Of a stretch of DNA of 8,644 nucleotides, positions 5,419 to 8,644 are shown one piece after another (the stretch's first letter is position 1; each line of letters begins with the position of its first letter). A model generated the notes under the pieces. The model was not told the origin of the DNA, made no database searches, and was given only the letters and a program-made list of their open reading frames with translations. Source of the stretch: Alphaproteobacteria bacterium (GTDB lineage: Bacteria; Pseudomonadota; Alphaproteobacteria; Puniceispirillales; Puniceispirillaceae); contig JADHLK010000059.1 of the NCBI GenBank assembly GCA_016780695.1, positions 1 to 8,644 on the forward strand, read 5' to 3'. Position numbers and translations under genes: made by a program.

Positions 5419-6741
5419 ATGGAATGGTATTGGGCATTGAGTTTGCTGATTGGCTGCCTGATTGCCTTTATGGCGGTTGGAATGCCGGTCGTATTCGCCT
5501 TTTTTGCGGTCGATATTATCGGCGCCTTTATCTTTATGCGCGGCGAGATCGGGATTCTGCAATTTGTCCGCAATTCGGTAGATTCGCTTCAGGTTTTTGC
5601 GCTAATGCCGATCCCGATGTTTGTCTTTATGGGAGAGATGCTGCTGCATAGCGGGGTGGCCAGCCGGGCTATCGGGGCGGTTGATGTGCTGATAGCCCGC
5701 CTGCCGGGTCGCCTGTCTCTGGTGGCCATTGCAGGCGGCACTTTTTTCTCCTCCCTCTCCGGCTCATCTATTGCCAATACCGCTATGCTGGGCAGCACGC
5801 TATTGCCGGATATGTATAAGCGCGGCTATCGGCCTGATATTGCGATTGGCCCGATTGTGGCGGTGGGGGGAATTGCCATTCTGATTCCGCCCTCAGCTCT
5901 GGGGGTGTTGCTCGGCTCCCTGGCGCAGATTTCCATTTCCAAGCTGCTGGTGGCCGCGATTATTCCAGCGCTTATTATGGCGGTGCTGTTTTTTGGTTAT
6001 GTCATGCTGCGCTGCACCCTGCAGCCAGAGATTGCGCCGGGCTATGAGGTGCAGAAGCTGAGCCTGATGGAGCGGCTGAAACCTTTTGTCATTTATGTTG
6101 TGCCGCTTTTGATGATTTTCCTGATGGTGGTTTGCTCTATTCTGTTTGGGCTGGCCACACCAACTGAATCAGCCTCTGTCGGGGCGGTGGCGACGGTGGT
6201 TGCCTGTGTGCTCTACCGCTCTTTCAGCTGGCCAGTTTTCATTGAAGCGGTGCGCGAGACCGTCAAGATTTCGGTGATGACCCTGTTTATCATCGCCGGG
6301 TCGGTTACCTTCTCGCAGATATTGGCCTTTTCCGGCGCGTCATCCGGGCTGTCCGCGCTGGTGCTTGAGGGGGATCTGGGGCCATTGACGATCATTATCG
6401 GGATGCTGGTGATTTTGTTTTTCCTTGGCTGTTTTATGGATCAGGTCTCGATGATGCTGATCACTATCCCGCTTTATATGCCGATTGTCGGCCAGCTGGG
6501 CTTTGATCCGGTCTGGTTCGGTGTTCTGATGCTGATTGTGCTGGAAATATCACTGGCTACGCCGCCTTTTGGCTTGCTGCTGTTTGTGATGAAAGGGGTG
6601 GCCCCGGAAGGCACCACGCTGGAGCAGATTATCCTGTCTGTGCTGCCCTTTATCTTGCTGTCGATTTTGGTGGTTGTGATGATTATCATCTGGCCTTCGC
6701 TGGCCACTTTCCTGCCTGAGATGATGGAGAGAATGCGCTAG
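5419..6741 (+). CDS. TRAP transporter large permease subunit, DctM family
   Basis: A 440-residue polytopic inner membrane protein, the usual DctM length, which carries out sodium-driven transport in the TRAP complex. Conserved segments appear in order: LMPIPMFVFMGEML (62-75), the ion-site motif SGSSIANTAMLG (114-125), IPPSALGVLLG (156-166), LATPTESASVGA (245-256), DQVSMMLITIPLYMPI (341-356) and TPPFGLLLFVMKGVAPEG (381-398). The two helical-hairpin regions around 114-125 and 341-356, known in structures of family members to bind sodium and substrate, look intact. The family's Asp after Ala in the first motif is Asn120 here, a mild variation. The ATG has GGGGG at 5404-5408 and GGG at 5411-5413 upstream. 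The gene ends 13 bases before the iron-sulfur subunit gene, whose ribosome binding site touches this stop codon, so translation is likely coupled. Confidence 0.95.
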   Translation: MEWYWALSLLIGCLIAFMAVGMPVVFAFFAVDIIGAFIFMRGEIGILQFVRNSVDSLQVFALMPIPMFVFMGEMLLHSGVASRAIGAVDVLIARLPGRLSLVAIAGGTFFSSLSGSSIANTAMLGSTLLPDMYKRGYRPDIAIGPIVAVGGIAILIPPSALGVLLGSLAQISISKLLVAAIIPALIMAVLFFGYVMLRCTLQPEIAPGYEVQKLSLMERLKPFVIYVVPLLMIFLMVVCSILFGLATPTESASVGAVATVVACVLYRSFSWPVFIEAVRETVKISVMTLFIIAGSVTFSQILAFSGASSGLSALVLEGDLGPLTIIIGMLVILFFLGCFMDQVSMMLITIPLYMPIVGQLGFDPVWFGVLMLIVLEISLATPPFGLLLFVMKGVAPEGTTLEQIILSVLPFILLSILVVVMIIIWPSLATFLPEMMERMR

Positions 6742-6754
6742 AGGTGCTGAGCTG

Positions 6755-7270
6755 ATGACAGATACGCAGCAGATAACCCTGACCCTCAATGGAGAGGCAA
6801 AAACCCTGAAGGTGAGCGCCCGCACACATCTGGCAGACGCGCTGGCCGATGCGGGCAGCTCCCTGCCGGTGCTGGGCTGTGAGCATGGGGTTTGCGGGGC
6901 CTGCACCTTGATGATGGATGGGGTATCGTTGCGCAGCTGCCTGATTCTGGCAGTGCAGGCGGACCGGGCGGATATTCAAACGGTGCAGGGTTTGCAGGAT
7001 AGCCCGGTTCTGCAGCTCTTGAATGCTGCCTTTTTGAAACATCAGGCACTGCAATGCGGCTATTGCACCAGTGCCATGCTGATCACGGCCCATGAATGGC
7101 TGAACAGCCAGCCCGGTGATATTTCCCGCCAGGCCGCAAGAGAGGTGATTAGCGGCAATCTGTGTCGCTGCACCGGCTATGAGGCGATAATAAATGCGCT
7201 GGTTGAGGTGGCCACCCGGCTGCGGGCTGACCCGATGGACAGCCAGCCAAAACCCGCCGGGCCAGCATGA
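6755..7270 (+). CDS. Two-[2Fe-2S] small subunit of a xanthine dehydrogenase/CoxS-type molybdenum hydroxylase
   Basis: A 171-residue iron-sulfur protein that passes electrons from the molybdenum site to an acceptor. The N-terminal plant-ferredoxin-like domain binds the first cluster with Cys42, Cys47, Cys50 and Cys62 (GCEHGVCGAC). The C-terminal helical domain binds the second with Cys101, Cys104, Cys137 and Cys139 (QCGYC and CRC). All eight ligands are present. Gln100, before CGYC, is the residue that contacts the molybdopterin cofactor in this family. Length is normal, with a short proline-rich tail (164-171) beyond the fold. The ATG follows GAGGTG at 6741-6746, which shares its first base with the DctM stop. 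The gene overlaps the large subunit by ATGA at 7267-7270. Position directly after the TRAP permease suggests it acts on an imported compound. The subunit alone does not reveal the substrate. Confidence 0.94.
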   Translation: MTDTQQITLTLNGEAKTLKVSARTHLADALADAGSSLPVLGCEHGVCGACTLMMDGVSLRSCLILAVQADRADIQTVQGLQDSPVLQLLNAAFLKHQALQCGYCTSAMLITAHEWLNSQPGDISRQAAREVISGNLCRCTGYEAIINALVEVATRLRADPMDSQPKPAGPA

Positions 7271-8644
7271 CTGCCCCAGACAGGCATAGTCAGCGTATGC
7301 TGGCCGGGGGAGGCCGTTTCATTGCCCGAATGAGCCGCCCGAACATGGTGTATATGGCGGTGCTGAGGAGCCCGCAGGGGGGCTGCCGGATAGAGCATCT
7401 GGATTTGACGGCGGCGCGGGCCTGTGCAGGAGTCCACAGCGTTTATAGCTTTGCTGACTTGCCAGATGATCAGCAATATATCGCAACCAGGCTGGCGCAT
7501 ATTTCCCTGAGCGGAGAGCAGCAGCAGCCGCTGCTGGCAGACGGGCAGACGCGCTTTCAGGGCGAAGCGGTGGCAGCTGTTCTGGCCGAGAACCGGGCGC
7601 TGGCTGAGGATGCGCTGGAGGCGATTGAGCTATCGCTCAGCCCGGCGGATATTGCCCCGCCAGCTGGCAGTCTGGCCTTTGAGCGGGTTTTCACTGGCGG
7701 GGCGATGCCACAATCCGCCCATACCAGCCTGTCGCTTGACTTCCAGTTCGCCAGGCAAGCCGGAGTGGCGCTGGAGCCGCGCGGGCTGGTCGCTGAATAT
7801 GATGAATTTTCCGGCCAGTTGACCGTCTGGCAAAATCACCAATCCCCGCACATGATGAAGGCCCTCTATGCCCGCTTGCTGGGCCTGCCTGAAGTTTCGG
7901 TGCGGGTGATTGCTGGCGATGTTGGCGGCGCGTTTGGGGTCAAGCTGCACGCCTATGGTGATGATCTGCTGGCGGTTTTGCTGGCGCGTCTTTCTGGGCG
8001 ACCTGTCTCTTTCCAGCTGGACAGGCTGGAAAGCTTTGTCAGTGATGCCCATGCCCGCCATTTTGACGCTCACGCCCGGCTTGATCTTGATAAGGATGGC
8101 CGTATTTGCGGTCTGCAGGCGGACTATACCAACCATATCGGGGCCTATGGGCTGTATCCGCGATCCAGCGTCGGGGATGCGATTCAATGTGGCCTGTTCA
8201 GCGGGGCTGCCTATCAGATACCGGCCTGTGACATCACCGTGCAAAGCCGCTGGCAGCACCGCCCGCCCACCGGGGCAATTCGCGGTGTCGGTCAGCCTAT
8301 CCCCTGCAGCGTTACAGAACAGCTGATGGATGCAGCCGCACGGGCCACCGGCCGCGACCCGCTGGCTTTTCGGCTGGATCATCTGGCAGCGGACAGCCAG
8401 AGCAATCAAAAAACGCCGGCCGGAGTGCCGCTAGGCCAGCTGTCGCTGGTGGCCTGTCTGGAAAAGCTGGCTGTGGAGATGGGCTATCAGCAGTTGCGGG
8501 AGAAGCAGCAAGAGGCGCTGGCAAAGGGGGAGATGCTGGGTATTGGCCTGATCAGCTTTATTGAACAGACCAGCCCCGGCCCCGGCCTTTATGGCCCGGC
8601 TGAATTGCCTATTACGGCTGAGGATAGATGCGAAATCCGCGCTG
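7267..8644 (+). CDS. Molybdopterin-binding large subunit of a xanthine dehydrogenase/CoxL-type hydroxylase, 3'-truncated
   Basis: An open frame without a stop runs from the overlapping ATG at 7267 to the right edge: 459 codons, about 60 percent of a typical 750-800-residue subunit. Residues 10-58 form the start of the hammerhead domain (RMLAGGGRF, then AVLRSPQGG, where the common AHA after RSP is lost). The molybdenum-binding region has ALEPRGLVAEY (168-178), QNHQSPH (189-195), GDVGGAFGVK (217-226), RPVSFQLDRLESF (245-257) and NHIGAY (289-294). The active-site loop reads AIRGVGQP (337-344). Form I CO dehydrogenase has AYRCSFR there and form II has AYRGAGR, so this is probably neither. It should hydroxylate an aldehyde or N-heterocycle with water as oxygen source. 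The catalytic glutamate lies beyond the window. No FAD subunit gene is visible upstream; it may be downstream or absent. Confidence 0.92.
   Translation, partial: MTAPDRHSQRMLAGGGRFIARMSRPNMVYMAVLRSPQGGCRIEHLDLTAARACAGVHSVYSFADLPDDQQYIATRLAHISLSGEQQQPLLADGQTRFQGEAVAAVLAENRALAEDALEAIELSLSPADIAPPAGSLAFERVFTGGAMPQSAHTSLSLDFQFARQAGVALEPRGLVAEYDEFSGQLTVWQNHQSPHMMKALYARLLGLPEVSVRVIAGDVGGAFGVKLHAYGDDLLAVLLARLSGRPVSFQLDRLESFVSDAHARHFDAHARLDLDKDGRICGLQADYTNHIGAYGLYPRSSVGDAIQCGLFSGAAYQIPACDITVQSRWQHRPPTGAIRGVGQPIPCSVTEQLMDAAARATGRDPLAFRLDHLAADSQSNQKTPAGVPLGQLSLVACLEKLAVEMGYQQLREKQQEALAKGEMLGIGLISFIEQTSPGPGLYGPAELPITAEDRCEIRA

Noticed and set aside
7630..8409. 259-codon open frame on the - strand
   Set aside because: It lies entirely opposite the molybdenum-binding subunit, whose motifs are clear on the + strand; its own product resembles no family.
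7267..8644. Form I or form II CO dehydrogenase large subunit (coxL)
   Set aside because: The diagnostic loop is AIRGVGQP, matching neither AYRCSFR nor AYRGAGR, so the coxL symbol was not used.

Overview
The window looks like a stretch of catabolic and transport genes from a bacterial chromosome with moderately high G+C. Tripartite TRAP transporter genes, an AbrB-type duplicated membrane protein, short-chain dehydrogenases (SDRs) and a molybdenum hydroxylase suggest a proteobacterium, most likely an alphaproteobacterium, possibly marine. That placement is inferred from gene content and codon style, not from a marker gene. I see no rRNA, tRNA, CRISPR array, transposase or phage gene.

Left block (1-1498, + strand): a glutathione S-transferase (GST) family gene cut by the left edge is followed 18 bases later by a classical NAD-type SDR. 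The pair ends at a strong intrinsic terminator. Next comes a 227-base intergenic stretch (1439-1665) with a perfect 15-base tandem repeat and a GC-rich inverted repeat. It leads into a 363-residue AbrB-family membrane protein (1666-2757) with visible internal duplication.

Middle: a second SDR, with features of NADPH use, lies on the - strand (2775-3587) and converges on the AbrB gene. Its start faces the TRAP gene start across a 237-base divergent control region (3588-3824). This region holds several small dyads, two of which share the same CTTGC/GCAAG half-sites.

Right block (3825-8644, + strand): a TRAP substrate-binding protein with a signal peptide, an intrinsic terminator, then the small (DctQ) and large (DctM) permease subunits. 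Thirteen bases after DctM begins a two-[2Fe-2S] small subunit of the xanthine dehydrogenase/aldehyde oxidase family. It overlaps by ATGA the molybdopterin-binding large subunit, which runs off the right edge (459 codons visible). The tight spacing suggests that import by the TRAP system and oxidation by the molybdenum hydroxylase are expressed together, so the imported compound is a natural candidate substrate. The compound cannot be named from the sequence. The active-site loop of the large subunit matches neither the form I nor the form II CO dehydrogenase signature, so a generic CO dehydrogenase label would be wrong.

Overall this is a recognisable catabolic neighbourhood and not an obviously new kind of system. 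The most useful leads are the TRAP/molybdenum hydroxylase linkage, the divergent active-site loop, and the structured intergenic regions.
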